Source: Algibacter luteus (GTDB lineage Bacteria > Bacteroidota > Bacteroidia > Flavobacteriales > Flavobacteriaceae). From it: a DNA stretch of 64,000 nucleotides. Shown here in pieces: positions 45,097 to 54,589 of the stretch (its first letter is position 1; the number at the start of each line of letters is the position of its first letter). The position numbers were made by a program, and so were the translations under genes. The notes beneath the pieces were generated by a model. That model was not told the origin of the DNA and did not search any database. It saw only the letters and a program-made list of their open reading frames with translations. Location of the stretch: positions 124,001-188,000 of the forward strand of contig NZ_FQYK01000005.1 in NCBI RefSeq assembly GCF_900141715.1, read 5' to 3'.

Positions 45097-46146
45097 ATGA
45101 AATTATCACACTTCGGCTTTGAGTTACCAAGCGAGTTATTAGCAGAATATCCTGCAGAGAATAGAGATGAATCTCGATTAATGGTTTTGAACAGAAAAGA
45201 TCAAACCATTGAGCATAAAATGTTCAAAGATATCATCGATTATTTTGATGAAGATGACGTTTTAATGCTAAATAACACCAAGGTATTTCCAGCTAGACTT
45301 TATGGTAATAAAGAAAAAACAGGTGCAAGAATAGAAGTGTTTTTGTTAAGAGAATTAAACGAGGAACAACGCCTTTGGGATGTTTTAGTAGATCCGGCTC
45401 GTAAAATAAGAATTGGTAACAAGCTTTATTTTGGAGACGATGATACTTTAGTTGCAGAGGTTATTGATAACACTACATCAAGAGGGCGTACATTACGTTT
45501 CTTATACGATGGGTCGTACAGAGAATTCCGTATCAAACTTAACGAATTAGGAGAAACACCACTTCCAAAATACATCAAAAGAGATGTAGAGCCTCAAGAT
45601 GAAGAGCGCTACCAAACTATATTTGCTAAAAACGAAGGTGCTGTAGCGGCTCCTACCGCAGGTCTTCACTTCTCAAAACACTTATTAAAACGTTTAGAGA
45701 TTAAAGGTGTAAAATTTGCAGAAGTGACGCTTCACGTTGGTTTAGGAACTTTTAATCCTGTTGAGGTTGAAGATTTGTCTAAACATAAAATGGATAGCGA
45801 AGAGCTAACAATTGATTCTAAAGCTGTTGAAATAGTAAACACTGCAATTAAAGAAAAACGTCGCGTATGTGCCGTTGGGACTACCGTTATGCGTGCTGTA
45901 GAAAGCTCGGTTTCGTCAAGCGGTTTACTTAACGAATTCGACGGGTGGACCAACAAATTTATTTTCCCACCTTACGAATTTAGCATTCCAAATGCCATGA
46001 TTACTAACTTTCACACGCCAAAATCAACACTGTTAATGATGGTTTCAGCATTCGCAGGTCACGAATTTATCAAACGTGCTTACGACGAGGCTATCAAAGA
46101 AGGCTACAAATTCTATAGCTACGGTGATGCTATGTTAATCATCTAA
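45097..46146 (+). CDS. queA: S-adenosylmethionine:tRNA ribosyltransferase-isomerase
   Basis: QueA builds epoxyqueuosine on tRNA. The 349-residue protein begins [19 protein letters not shown] and has [26 protein letters not shown] and [12 protein letters not shown], which are all strongly conserved. It is followed by a terminator hairpin. Confidence 0.96.
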   Translation: MKLSHFGFELPSELLAEYPAENRDESRLMVLNRKDQTIEHKMFKDIIDYFDEDDVLMLNNTKVFPARLYGNKEKTGARIEVFLLRELNEEQRLWDVLVDPARKIRIGNKLYFGDDDTLVAEVIDNTTSRGRTLRFLYDGSYREFRIKLNELGETPLPKYIKRDVEPQDEERYQTIFAKNEGAVAAPTAGLHFSKHLLKRLEIKGVKFAEVTLHVGLGTFNPVEVEDLSKHKMDSEELTIDSKAVEIVNTAIKEKRRVCAVGTTVMRAVESSVSSSGLLNEFDGWTNKFIFPPYEFSIPNAMITNFHTPKSTLLMMVSAFAGHEFIKRAYDEAIKEGYKFYSYGDAMLII

Positions 46147-46171
46147 AAGCTAAGGTTTTAAATATAAAAGG

Positions 46172-46197
46172 GTCCCGTTTTAGCGGGACTTTTTTTA
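46172..46197 (+). terminator. Terminator after queA
   Basis: GTCCCG (46172-46177) and CGGGAC (46184-46189) pair around a 6-base loop and are followed by a run of eight T, 25 bases after queA. Confidence 0.85.
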
Positions 46198-46207
46198 TGA
46201 ATTATTT

Positions 46208-46290
46208 GGGCATTCCACAGGGGGCGGGCTTTCACTACTCGCTTCCTCCTGCGTCGGCGAGCTTAAACATGCCGTTCAATCCCTAATGCA
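46208..46290 (+). repeat. Dispersed intergenic repeat, copy D
   Basis: GGGCATTCCACAGGGGGCGG, GGCTTTCACTAC and AATCCCTAATGC follow the plan of copies A-C, with an altered middle containing GTCGGCGAGC. It is a GC-rich island in an AT-rich gap between queA and rlmN. Confidence 0.6.
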
Positions 46291-46400
46291 AATTACTGCT
46301 CGCATTTAAAAATCGTCAATCAGTAATTCGGCAATCGTAAAACCTTTGCTTACTTTTGCAACTAATCGATTATAATTAATCCAAGTTTCAGGATTAAAAC

Positions 46401-47441
46401 ATGGAAATCAAGAAAAAAGACATACGCGCATTAACCAAAGAGCAACTCCGAGAATTCTTCGTGAATCAAGGCGATAAGGCCTTTCGTGGCAATCAGGTTT
46501 ACGAGTGGCTTTGGCAAAAAGCAGCACATACTTTCGAGGATATGACCAACGTTTCTAAAGAAACGCGCCAAATGCTAGAAGATCATTTTGTTATTAATCA
46601 TATCAAAGTCGATCAGATGCAACGTAGTTCAGACGGAACCATTAAAAATGCAGTACAATTACATGATGGTTTAATAGTCGAGTCTGTTTTAATTCCAACA
46701 AAAACCAGAACAACAGCCTGTGTGTCAAGTCAGGTAGGCTGTAGTTTAGATTGTAAGTTTTGTGCAACGGCACGCTTAAAACGTATGCGAAATCTGAATC
46801 CAGACGAAATTTACGATCAAGTTGTCGCTATCGATAACGAGAGCAGATTATATCATAATCGTCCGTTAAGTAATATTGTTTTTATGGGTATGGGCGAACC
46901 GCTTATGAACTATAATAATGTTATTAAAGCCATAGACAAAATAACATCACCAGAAGGATTAGGTATGTCGCCTAAACGCATTGTAGTGTCAACTTCAGGC
47001 GTGCCAAAAATGATTAAAAAAATGGCCGACGACGATGTGAAATTCAAACTTGCAGTGTCTTTACACTCAGCCATCGATGAGGTGCGAACATCCATCATGC
47101 CGTTTAATGCCACTTTTCCGCTTAACGATTTAAGAGAAGCACTTCAATATTGGTATTCAAAAACTAAAAACCGAATTACTTACGAGTATGTGGTTTGGGA
47201 TGGCATCAACGACAAAAGAAAAGATGTAGATGCCCTTGTTGAGTTCTGTAAATTTGCGCCTAGTAAAGTCAATCTTATTGAATACAATCCTATTGACGAT
47301 GGTGAATTTCAACAAGCCAATTCGAAAGCCTTAGAAATGTATGTAAAAGTACTTGAAGCAAACAATATTACGGTAACTGTTAGACGCAGTAGAGGAAAAG
47401 ATATTGATGCCGCTTGCGGACAATTGGCTAATAAATCTTAA
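46401..47441 (+). CDS. rlmN: Dual-specificity RNA methyltransferase
   Basis: This radical-SAM enzyme methylates C2 of A2503 in 23S rRNA and A37 in some tRNAs. The 346-residue protein has the cluster motif CSLDCKFC (about 112-119), VFMGMGEPLMN, and a C-terminal catalytic cysteine in DAACGQL. TACTTTTG at 46351-46358 is a likely -7 element. Confidence 0.96.
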   Translation: MEIKKKDIRALTKEQLREFFVNQGDKAFRGNQVYEWLWQKAAHTFEDMTNVSKETRQMLEDHFVINHIKVDQMQRSSDGTIKNAVQLHDGLIVESVLIPTKTRTTACVSSQVGCSLDCKFCATARLKRMRNLNPDEIYDQVVAIDNESRLYHNRPLSNIVFMGMGEPLMNYNNVIKAIDKITSPEGLGMSPKRIVVSTSGVPKMIKKMADDDVKFKLAVSLHSAIDEVRTSIMPFNATFPLNDLREALQYWYSKTKNRITYEYVVWDGINDKRKDVDALVEFCKFAPSKVNLIEYNPIDDGEFQQANSKALEMYVKVLEANNITVTVRRSRGKDIDAACGQLANKS

Positions 47442-47477
47442 ATAAACTTATATTTGAACGTCTTTTAAACCAACCAA

Positions 47478-48455
47478 TTGAAAGTAGTAGAACAAATAAA
47501 GCAACCTATAGCCTACGAAATGGATCTTTTCGAGCAAAAGTTCCAGCTTTCTATGTCAAGTAAAGTGGCTTTGTTAAATAGGATTACGCATTACATTGTC
47601 AATCGAAAAGGCAAACAAATGCGACCTATGTTTGTGTTTCTTGTGGCCAAAATGGTATCAAATGGCGAGGTGAGCGAGCGTACTTATCGTGGGGCATCGG
47701 TTATAGAATTAATTCATACGGCAACTTTAGTGCACGATGACGTGGTTGACGATAGTAATCGCAGGAGAGGGTTCTTTTCTGTAAATGCCCTTTGGAAGAA
47801 TAAAATTGCCGTTTTAATTGGCGATTTTCTGCTCTCAAAAGGCTTATTGCTTTCTATTGATAATAACGATTTTGACCTGCTTAAAATCATCTCGATAGCC
47901 GTTCGTGAAATGAGTGAGGGCGAATTGCTACAAATTGAGAAAGCAAGAAAATTAGACATTACAGAAGCTATTTATTACGAAATTATTCGTCAAAAAACGG
48001 CAACTTTAATTGCCGCTTGCTGTAGTTTGGGCGCCGCTTCGGTAAAGCCAGAATCGCAACATGTTGAAACGATGCGCAAATTTGGTGAGTTAATAGGAAT
48101 GGCGTTTCAAATAAAAGATGATTTGTTTGATTATGGCGAAGAGCAGATAGGAAAGCCTACAGGTATAGATATAAAAGAGCAAAAAATGACACTGCCTTTA
48201 ATATATGTGTTAAATCAGGCCTCAAAAAAAGACAAAAAATGGCTTATTAATTCCATTAAAAACCATAATAAAGATGTTAAGCGAGTTAAAGAAGTTATTG
48301 CTTTTGTAAAACAAAATAATGGCTTAGACTATGCGGTAACTAAAATGAAATCGTTTCAGCAGGAAGCACTTCAACTATTAAATATCTACCCCGAATCGGA
48401 ATTTAAAAGTTCACTAATTCTTATGGTGAATTATGTTATCGATAGAAAAAAATAA
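47478..48455 (+). CDS. Polyprenyl diphosphate synthase
   Basis: The 325-residue enzyme elongates isoprenoid chains, probably for menaquinone side chains. The first aspartate-rich motif is HDDVVDDSNRRRG (about residues 85-97), the second is IKDDLFDYG (about 210). The start is TTG at 47478; the next in-frame ATG would remove the conserved EQIKQPI N-terminus. It converges with the transglutaminase gene, with no base between the stop codons. Confidence 0.92.
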   Translation: MKVVEQIKQPIAYEMDLFEQKFQLSMSSKVALLNRITHYIVNRKGKQMRPMFVFLVAKMVSNGEVSERTYRGASVIELIHTATLVHDDVVDDSNRRRGFFSVNALWKNKIAVLIGDFLLSKGLLLSIDNNDFDLLKIISIAVREMSEGELLQIEKARKLDITEAIYYEIIRQKTATLIAACCSLGAASVKPESQHVETMRKFGELIGMAFQIKDDLFDYGEEQIGKPTGIDIKEQKMTLPLIYVLNQASKKDKKWLINSIKNHNKDVKRVKEVIAFVKQNNGLDYAVTKMKSFQQEALQLLNIYPESEFKSSLILMVNYVIDRKK

Positions 48456-49409
48456 TTATTGCTGCATTTGTTGCTGTTGAATACGCTCTAAGTTTTGTTG
48501 GAAACTGTTGTCCGTTTCTAATGGAATGAAATTATCAGTTTGAGTCGTGCTATTCACCATGTTTTTTGATGTGCTCACATGAACCTTAACATGCAATTCT
48601 GCTTCTACTTTTCCTTTAAAAACACCCTTTACTGGCGAGCAATCGTTATAATTTCTTCCTATGGCTAATCGCACGTGATTTTCATTAGCGATGGCATTAT
48701 TTGTAGGGTCAATACCTAGCCAGCCATAAAATGGAATGTACGCCTCAATCCATGCATGGGTAGCGCCTTCACCACGTGTAATTGCATCATTAGGGCAAAT
48801 ATAGCCGCTTACATAACGGGCAGGAATCCCTAACATTCTAACCATTTGCAAAAGTAAAACAGTAAAATCCTGACAAACACCAGCCTTTAATTTCCATACT
48901 TCTTCAATAGAAGAATCCACGTTAGTAATGCCTTTATGGTATTTAAAATTTTGGTAGATATATTCACATAGTTCTAAAACAGCTTTGTATGGCGATTTAG
49001 ATTTTAAGTTTTTATATTCTATTAGTTTTAATACATCTTGACTACCACTAAATGGCCTATGCTGCAAAAAGTCTATAAAATTAATGTCTTGCTTTAACTT
49101 TTTTAGGGCTAACCATTGTGATGGTGTATCTACACTATCATCCGGAAAAATTCTATCAAAAGTGATAACTTCAACATCCGATTCTATAACCAATTCACTA
49201 TGTGGTTCAGTAATCATAAAAGTACCAACACGATTATTATAAAAATCGGTAAAGGTTTCAACAAAAGTATTATTGGTAATGGTTAGGAAATGCGAATTCA
49301 CTTTTTGAAATTCATCATTAATAGGGTGGAGCCTAATTAATGTAGCGCCATCAATAACATCCTTACTATACGTGTATTTGGTAATATGTTTTATATAAAA
49401 AGTCGCCAT
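48456..49409 (-). CDS. Transglutaminase-like protein of the ATP-grasp / alpha-E cluster
   Basis: The 317-residue protein has an N-terminal beta region (YIKHITKYTYSKDV) and a transglutaminase core. The catalytic cysteine is in KAGVCQDFTVLLLQM, the histidine in GATHAWIEAYIP, and the aspartate in WLGIDPTNN. The C-terminus is Gln-rich (ERIQQQQMQQ). It is the third gene of a conserved trio and may act as a peptidase or amidotransferase on a peptide made by the ATP-grasp partner. It lies 3 bp after the alpha-E gene. Confidence 0.9.
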   Translation of the reverse strand: MATFYIKHITKYTYSKDVIDGATLIRLHPINDEFQKVNSHFLTITNNTFVETFTDFYNNRVGTFMITEPHSELVIESDVEVITFDRIFPDDSVDTPSQWLALKKLKQDINFIDFLQHRPFSGSQDVLKLIEYKNLKSKSPYKAVLELCEYIYQNFKYHKGITNVDSSIEEVWKLKAGVCQDFTVLLLQMVRMLGIPARYVSGYICPNDAITRGEGATHAWIEAYIPFYGWLGIDPTNNAIANENHVRLAIGRNYNDCSPVKGVFKGKVEAELHVKVHVSTSKNMVNSTTQTDNFIPLETDNSFQQNLERIQQQQMQQ

Positions 49410-49412
49410 AAA

Positions 49413-50336
49413 TTAAGTATTAGAAAAGTAAACTGAATTGATATTCAAAGATATATTTCTAATATCTGCTTTAATATCATCTATAAAATTATGCAATCCT
49501 TGAGCATTAATACTTTCAATAGTAGTGTATTTAATTGTGCTTTCAAGCTTTCCTAGTAAAAATTCTAAATTATTTTTCTCAAGCTCGTTACTTTCTATCA
49601 ATTGATTGATATGTTTATTTAACTTATTAACACAGTAATACACAGACCTTGGGAATAATTTGTCTTGAAATACCATTTTTATAACATGGTCTTCATTAAA
49701 GGTAGATTTATGTGTTTTTAAATATAACTGATAACCTCCAACAGATAAAAGTAAGTTTTTCCAATAAATGGTTTGTTCTAATTTATCGGTTGTTTTACCT
49801 ATGTCGGCGAGTTTCAGAACCGTAAAATCTGAAATTTGAATAACACGTTCTAAATATTTACCAACGTTCAAAAAATAATAAGAGGCACCACGCTCTTGCG
49901 TGATGTCTAAGGTGCCGTTATAAATTAAATGATGACTTTTTAACTCTTCCAAAAATTGAACAGGGTCCTCTTCTTTGAGTTTTTTAGGCAAATCTTTACG
50001 AGTAAGATGCAAATAATAGTTATTGATGCACAACCACATTTCTCTTGATATGTGTTCTTGAACGCTTCGGGCATTTTCTCGAGCCCGAGTAACAATATTA
50101 AGAAGCGAATTAGAATTGTCAAGATTGAAAATCATAAAATCAATGCATTCAATGGCGTCTTCAGTATAAAATTCGTTATCCGAAGTCGTGAAATTATTTA
50201 TTATTGGTGTCCAAGAAAACAGTTCTGGAGAGTCTTGATTGGCATAAAAGTTTACCTTTAATAAACTTAAAATACCATTGCCACGTTCCATGTATCTTTC
50301 TAACCAAATGAGGTTATTTGCAACTCTACTTAACAT
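49413..50336 (-). CDS. Alpha-E domain protein
   Basis: The 307-residue, helix-rich protein begins MLSRVANNLIWLERYMERG, the characteristic start of the alpha-E family. It contains HISREMWLCINNYYLH, also typical. Its biochemical role is unknown. It is always found with circularly permuted ATP-grasp and transglutaminase partners, as here, 18 bp behind the ATP-grasp gene. Confidence 0.9.
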   Translation of the reverse strand: MLSRVANNLIWLERYMERGNGILSLLKVNFYANQDSPELFSWTPIINNFTTSDNEFYTEDAIECIDFMIFNLDNSNSLLNIVTRARENARSVQEHISREMWLCINNYYLHLTRKDLPKKLKEEDPVQFLEELKSHHLIYNGTLDITQERGASYYFLNVGKYLERVIQISDFTVLKLADIGKTTDKLEQTIYWKNLLLSVGGYQLYLKTHKSTFNEDHVIKMVFQDKLFPRSVYYCVNKLNKHINQLIESNELEKNNLEFLLGKLESTIKYTTIESINAQGLHNFIDDIKADIRNISLNINSVYFSNT

Positions 50337-50354
50337 ATATTGTTTTTTTTAAAT

Positions 50355-51797
50355 TTATTGAAGTACCCAAGTGTCTTTACTACCACCTCCTTGAGAACTG
50401 TTAACTACTAATGATCCTTTTTTAAGTGCGACTCTGGTAAGTCCGCCAGGGCAAATATCAATACCATCTCTACCAGAAAGCGCAAAAGGGCGTAAATCGA
50501 TACAACGCGGTGTCAGTTGCCCATCAATATAACATGGCGCAGTCGACAATCTTAAAATAGGTTGTGCAATAAAATTTTCTGGTTTCTTTTTTACATTTTC
50601 TAAATAATCTTTTATTTCAGCTTCTGAGGCCTCATGCCCCATAAGCATACCATAACCACCACTACCATCGGTTTTTTTAATTACCATGTCTTTGATGTTT
50701 TTAGCAACGTAATCATACTCTTCTGGGTTACCCAATTGATAGGTTTCTATATTTTTTAATATTGGTTCTTCCTTCAAATAGTATTTTATCATGTCTGGCA
50801 CATAAATATAAATGGCCTTGTCATCTGCAATTCCTGTTCCAGGAGCATTTACGATATTAACATTACCTTTTCTATAAGCTGCCATAATTCCGGCAACACC
50901 TAATACACTTTTAGCATTAAATTCTAGTGGGTCTAAAAAGTCGTCATCAACGCGTCTGTAAATCACATCAACTTGTTTTAACCCATTTGTGGTTTTCATA
51001 TAAACCGTATGGTTTTTAACTACCAAATCACTCCCCTCAACAAGTTCGATACCCATAAGTCTCGCTAATGTAGTATGCTCGTAATATGCTGAATTATAAA
51101 TACCTGGAGTTAAGAGCACAATATTTGGGTTAGGTTTAATAGAGAGTTCTTTCAATTTTTTATAAAGCATGTTTGGGTAGTTTGACACCCCTCTAACATT
51201 ACTTTTTGGTAAAATACCAGGAAATAATCGTTTTGAAATTTCTCTATTTTCAAGCATGTAGCTTACCCCAGATGGTGTTCTTAAGTTATCTTCAAGCACA
51301 TAAAATTCACCATCATTATTCCGTATTAAATCAACTCCCGATATATGCACATAAACGTCGTAAGGCACTTTCACACCTTTCATTTCTCTTAAAAAATTAG
51401 GGCATGAGTAAATCAATTCGGCAGAAATAATACCGTCTTTAATTATAAATTGTTCATTATAAATATCTTTAATGAATAAATTAAGTGCTTTAAGGCGCTG
51501 TTTGATACCTCTTTCTATTTTATCCCATTCGGCTGCTGTTATAATTCTTGGTACAATATCGAAAGGGAATATTTTTTCGATACCTTCATTATCATTATAT
51601 ACAGTAAATGTAACCCCTTGCTTCATAAATAGCTGTTTTGATAATTCTTCCTTTTTATAAAGAATATCGGGTGAGGTTTTTTTAAGATATGCATTTATAA
51701 CATCGTATTGCGATCTAATATTCGTAGGATCTGTATGCATTTCATCCCATGTTTTAGGGACTAATTCGTATGTAGAAGATAGCGCGTCGTTTGTCAT
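50355..51797 (-). CDS. Circularly permuted type 2 ATP-grasp protein
   Basis: The 480-residue enzyme belongs to the family predicted to form peptide bonds with ATP. It has VHISGVDLIRNNDGEFYVLEDNLRTPSGVSYMLENR (positions about 150-185), with the D and E-x-N metal ligands, and KKTDGSGGYGMLMG as the glycine-rich loop. LRPFALSGRDG lies near the end. It is the first gene of the trio and probably supplies a peptide substrate for the transglutaminase. Confidence 0.92.
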   Translation of the reverse strand: MTNDALSSTYELVPKTWDEMHTDPTNIRSQYDVINAYLKKTSPDILYKKEELSKQLFMKQGVTFTVYNDNEGIEKIFPFDIVPRIITAAEWDKIERGIKQRLKALNLFIKDIYNEQFIIKDGIISAELIYSCPNFLREMKGVKVPYDVYVHISGVDLIRNNDGEFYVLEDNLRTPSGVSYMLENREISKRLFPGILPKSNVRGVSNYPNMLYKKLKELSIKPNPNIVLLTPGIYNSAYYEHTTLARLMGIELVEGSDLVVKNHTVYMKTTNGLKQVDVIYRRVDDDFLDPLEFNAKSVLGVAGIMAAYRKGNVNIVNAPGTGIADDKAIYIYVPDMIKYYLKEEPILKNIETYQLGNPEEYDYVAKNIKDMVIKKTDGSGGYGMLMGHEASEAEIKDYLENVKKKPENFIAQPILRLSTAPCYIDGQLTPRCIDLRPFALSGRDGIDICPGGLTRVALKKGSLVVNSSQGGGSKDTWVLQ

Positions 51798-52003
51798 ATA
51801 TATTTGCTTTTTAAAAGTAGAAAGATTGTAATATATTATTAATCAATTTAAGGTTTTTTAATAAATAAGTCATTGTTTACTTTATTTTGTTGAATATTAT
51901 TTTGTATTTGAAGAAAAACACTGCGAAATTTTGTTATTTTCTAAATCTGATAACATGAAAACCCCCAATCTTTAAAAAATTCTTAAAAAAATTTTATACT
52001 GCA

Positions 52004-52030
52004 GGCAACCATTTATATAAAATTTACGTC
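52004..52030 (+). promoter_or_regulatory. Candidate autoregulatory ECF sigma promoter
   Basis: GGCAACC (52004-52010) and CGTC (52027-52030) are 16 bases apart. The AAC / CGTC pattern is typical of ECF sigma promoters and lies 85 bases before the ECF gene, so the sigma factor may drive its own operon. The rest of the 317-base gap 51798-52114 is AT-rich with nothing else I can name. Confidence 0.45.
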
Positions 52031-52114
52031 TTTATAAATAGAAGTCTCAATGAAATATTCATATTTTAATTTTCTAATTATTGAAATACTTAAAATGAGT
52101 ATTAATTCTGACCG

Positions 52115-52714
52115 ATGAAAAAAAAGAGTTATCGACACATAAAATCATTTTTGAAAGTTATTCCGTTACATAAAAACGAATCGGCGTTGATAAAAAAAGC
52201 GATTAATAATAATCGTGAAGCGCAGCATGTACTTTTTGAATTACATGCTCCAAAAATGTTAAGTGTGTGTAGATATTATATAAAAGATTTGCAGCAAGCT
52301 GAAGAAGCCATGTTAAACGGTTTTTTTAAAGTGTTTTCAAATTTAAAAAGCTTTAAAAGTGAAGGCAGTTTTGAAGGTTGGATAAGACGCATTATGGTAA
52401 GAGAATCTATTTCGTTTTTAAGACAACAAAAGCAAGTCGAGTTTTTATCTGAAGAAATAGAAATTAATAACCAGCTAACTGATGTCATTCACACTAATTT
52501 AGAAGTAGCAGAAATACAACAAATTATTGATGATTTGCCCGAAGGCTACAAAATGGTATTTGTTTTATATGCTATTGAAGGTTATAAACATCATGAAATT
52601 GCCAACTTATTACAAATTACAGAGGGCACATCAAAATCGCAATTATTTAAAGCTAGAAAAATGCTTCAGCAGAAAATAAAAAAATTAAACAACTTAAGTT
52701 ATGGCACCAAATAA
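52115..52714 (+). CDS. ECF RNA polymerase sigma factor
   Basis: The 199-residue protein has sigma-70 region 2 (about 40-105: YYIKDLQQAEEAMLNGFFKVFSNLKSF, EGSFEGWIRRIMVRESI) and region 4 (about 135-185: LPEGYKMVFVLYAIEGYKHHEIA, TEGTSKSQLFKARKML). It has no extra domains. It overlaps the next gene by 14 bp, the usual coupling of a sigma factor to its membrane partner. Confidence 0.92.
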   Translation: MKKKSYRHIKSFLKVIPLHKNESALIKKAINNNREAQHVLFELHAPKMLSVCRYYIKDLQQAEEAMLNGFFKVFSNLKSFKSEGSFEGWIRRIMVRESISFLRQQKQVEFLSEEIEINNQLTDVIHTNLEVAEIQQIIDDLPEGYKMVFVLYAIEGYKHHEIANLLQITEGTSKSQLFKARKMLQQKIKKLNNLSYGTK

Positions 52715-53432
52715 TATTGAAAATAGCATAAAAGATAAGCTTGAAAAGAGAGCCTTAACACCATCGGTTGATGCATGGAGCAAACTATCTAACAAGCTAG
52801 ATGTACAAGAAAAAAAGCAAAATAATAAGGCATTTTGGTGGCTTGGAATTGCCGCGAGCATTATTGGTGTTGTATTTGTGGTTTCTCAGTTCTTAAATGA
52901 TAATACTCAAGAAATTAGCATACCAAAAATAGCCGATTCACCAGAGGTAATTCAGGACGAAAAATCGAATGCTATTGTTTTAGAAAACACAGATTTAAAT
53001 GCCGTTGAAGACCTCAGTGCAAGTCCTATTGAAATTCATGATGTAAAGAAAGAACAAGATATTGTTACTGTGGTTAAAAAGAGTGAATTGGCTAAAAAAG
53101 AAGTAGCCAAAACCACAAGTATTGTTGAAACACCTAGGAAAGAACTGAGCTTTGAAGAACAGAAAATACAAGATGTTGTAGCTCAAGTTCTAATTATGAA
53201 AAATGAAAATCAAGAAATTACAGATGCCGATATTGAGCAACTGTTAATTGAAGCCCAAAAAGAAATTAAATTAAATAGATTAAATAATGAAACCCTAAAT
53301 GTGGTTGATGCCAATGCACTACTTCAAGACGTTGAACAAGAGCTAGATCAATCTTTTAGAAGTAAGGTTTTTGAAGCCTTAAAATCAAGTTTCGATTCGG
53401 TAAAAACTGCAGTTGCCCAACGTAACGATTAA
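52701..53432 (+). CDS. Single-pass membrane protein, probable anti-sigma partner
   Basis: The 243-residue protein has a cytoplasmic N-terminus with LEKRALTPSVDAWSKLSNKL, one membrane segment (about residues 44-65, FWWLGIAASIIGVVFVVSQF) and a charged, Glu/Lys-rich periplasmic tail with coiled-coil character. The WxxL-x2-L motif before the membrane helix is common in flavobacterial partners of ECF factors. It lacks a recognised anti-sigma domain by eye, so the role rests on position: overlap with the sigma gene and the single-pass layout. Confidence 0.72.
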   Translation: MAPNNIENSIKDKLEKRALTPSVDAWSKLSNKLDVQEKKQNNKAFWWLGIAASIIGVVFVVSQFLNDNTQEISIPKIADSPEVIQDEKSNAIVLENTDLNAVEDLSASPIEIHDVKKEQDIVTVVKKSELAKKEVAKTTSIVETPRKELSFEEQKIQDVVAQVLIMKNENQEITDADIEQLLIEAQKEIKLNRLNNETLNVVDANALLQDVEQELDQSFRSKVFEALKSSFDSVKTAVAQRND

Positions 53433-53481
53433 TAAAAAATTCAATCATCAAATCAATTAATTAAAATCAAAACGAACAGTT

Positions 53482-54561
53482 ATGCAAACAATTACAAAAC
53501 AAGTGGTGCTTATTATCATGGCCTTAAGCATGCAACTTCTTTATGCTCAAGACACCATTAGAAACGTTAATAATAAGTATAAAATAGAAACATTAGAAGA
53601 TATTAAAGAGCTCATTAAAGAAGAAGAACGTAATTTCTTAAAAGCAGAAGTTGAAATTATTAATTCACGTTTAAGCAATGGTGAGATTACCCAAAAGGAA
53701 GCAGAAAATCTTAAAAAGCAATTGGCAAAAAAGCGCGCTCTAAATATTGAGAACCGGTTGGACATTATAAACAATAAAATTTCTTTATTAGAACGGAATG
53801 ATGAAGGGTATCACATCAACAATGAAGAGGATTTATCGAGAGTTGGTTTTAGTATTGGTGGAAATGACGACAGTTTTGCAGGTGTAAAAATTAATTATAA
53901 AAACAAACCTAAGAAATACGATTTACGAACTTCCAGCGATTTTGTATTAGCCTTTGGTTTAAATAATGCCATTATTGATGGTGAAAAATTAGATGATTCG
54001 CCTTATAAATTTGGAGGTTCTCGATTCTTCGAAATAGGTTGGGCGTGGAAAACAAGAGTATTTAAGAACTCAAATTTCTTGAGATTGAAATACGGGTATT
54101 CTCTTCAAATTAATGGATTAAAACCTACCGATAATCAATATTTTGTTCAGAATGAAGGCGAGACTTATTTAGAAGAATTCCCAGAAAAACTTAAAAAATC
54201 TAAACTTTCTATTACCAATTTAGTATTTCCTGTGCATTTTGAATTTGGCCCTTCAAAACGAATTGATAAGGATACTTATTTTAGATATTCCACAAAAAAT
54301 CAATTTAAAATTGGCATTGGGGGTTACGCAGGTTTCAATATAGGAACAAGACAGAAATTGAAATATGAACTGGATGGAGAGCGCATTAAAGACAAACAAA
54401 AGCGTTCGTTCAATACTACAAACCTCGTTTATGGTTTAAGTAGCTATATCGCATTTGATGATGTGGCACTTTATGTTAAGTACGATTTGTCACCTATATT
54501 TAAAAACCAGACGATAGACCAGAATAATATTTCGTTAGGAATTCGATTTGATATGGATTAG
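53482..54561 (+). CDS. Outer-membrane beta-barrel protein
   Basis: The 359-residue protein has a signal peptide (about 1-22, LLYAQ), a coiled-coil stretch (about 40-110, EELIKEEERNFLKAE-like heptads) and then a barrel of alternating strands ending in ISLGIRFDMD, whose terminal region suits the BAM machine. It is the third gene of the ECF operon, 49 bp after the anti-sigma-like gene, and may be the target or the sensor of the system. Confidence 0.75.
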   Translation: MQTITKQVVLIIMALSMQLLYAQDTIRNVNNKYKIETLEDIKELIKEEERNFLKAEVEIINSRLSNGEITQKEAENLKKQLAKKRALNIENRLDIINNKISLLERNDEGYHINNEEDLSRVGFSIGGNDDSFAGVKINYKNKPKKYDLRTSSDFVLAFGLNNAIIDGEKLDDSPYKFGGSRFFEIGWAWKTRVFKNSNFLRLKYGYSLQINGLKPTDNQYFVQNEGETYLEEFPEKLKKSKLSITNLVFPVHFEFGPSKRIDKDTYFRYSTKNQFKIGIGGYAGFNIGTRQKLKYELDGERIKDKQKRSFNTTNLVYGLSSYIAFDDVALYVKYDLSPIFKNQTIDQNNISLGIRFDMD

Positions 54562-54589
54562 AACGGGTTTTTATTCGAAGTCATTTTGT

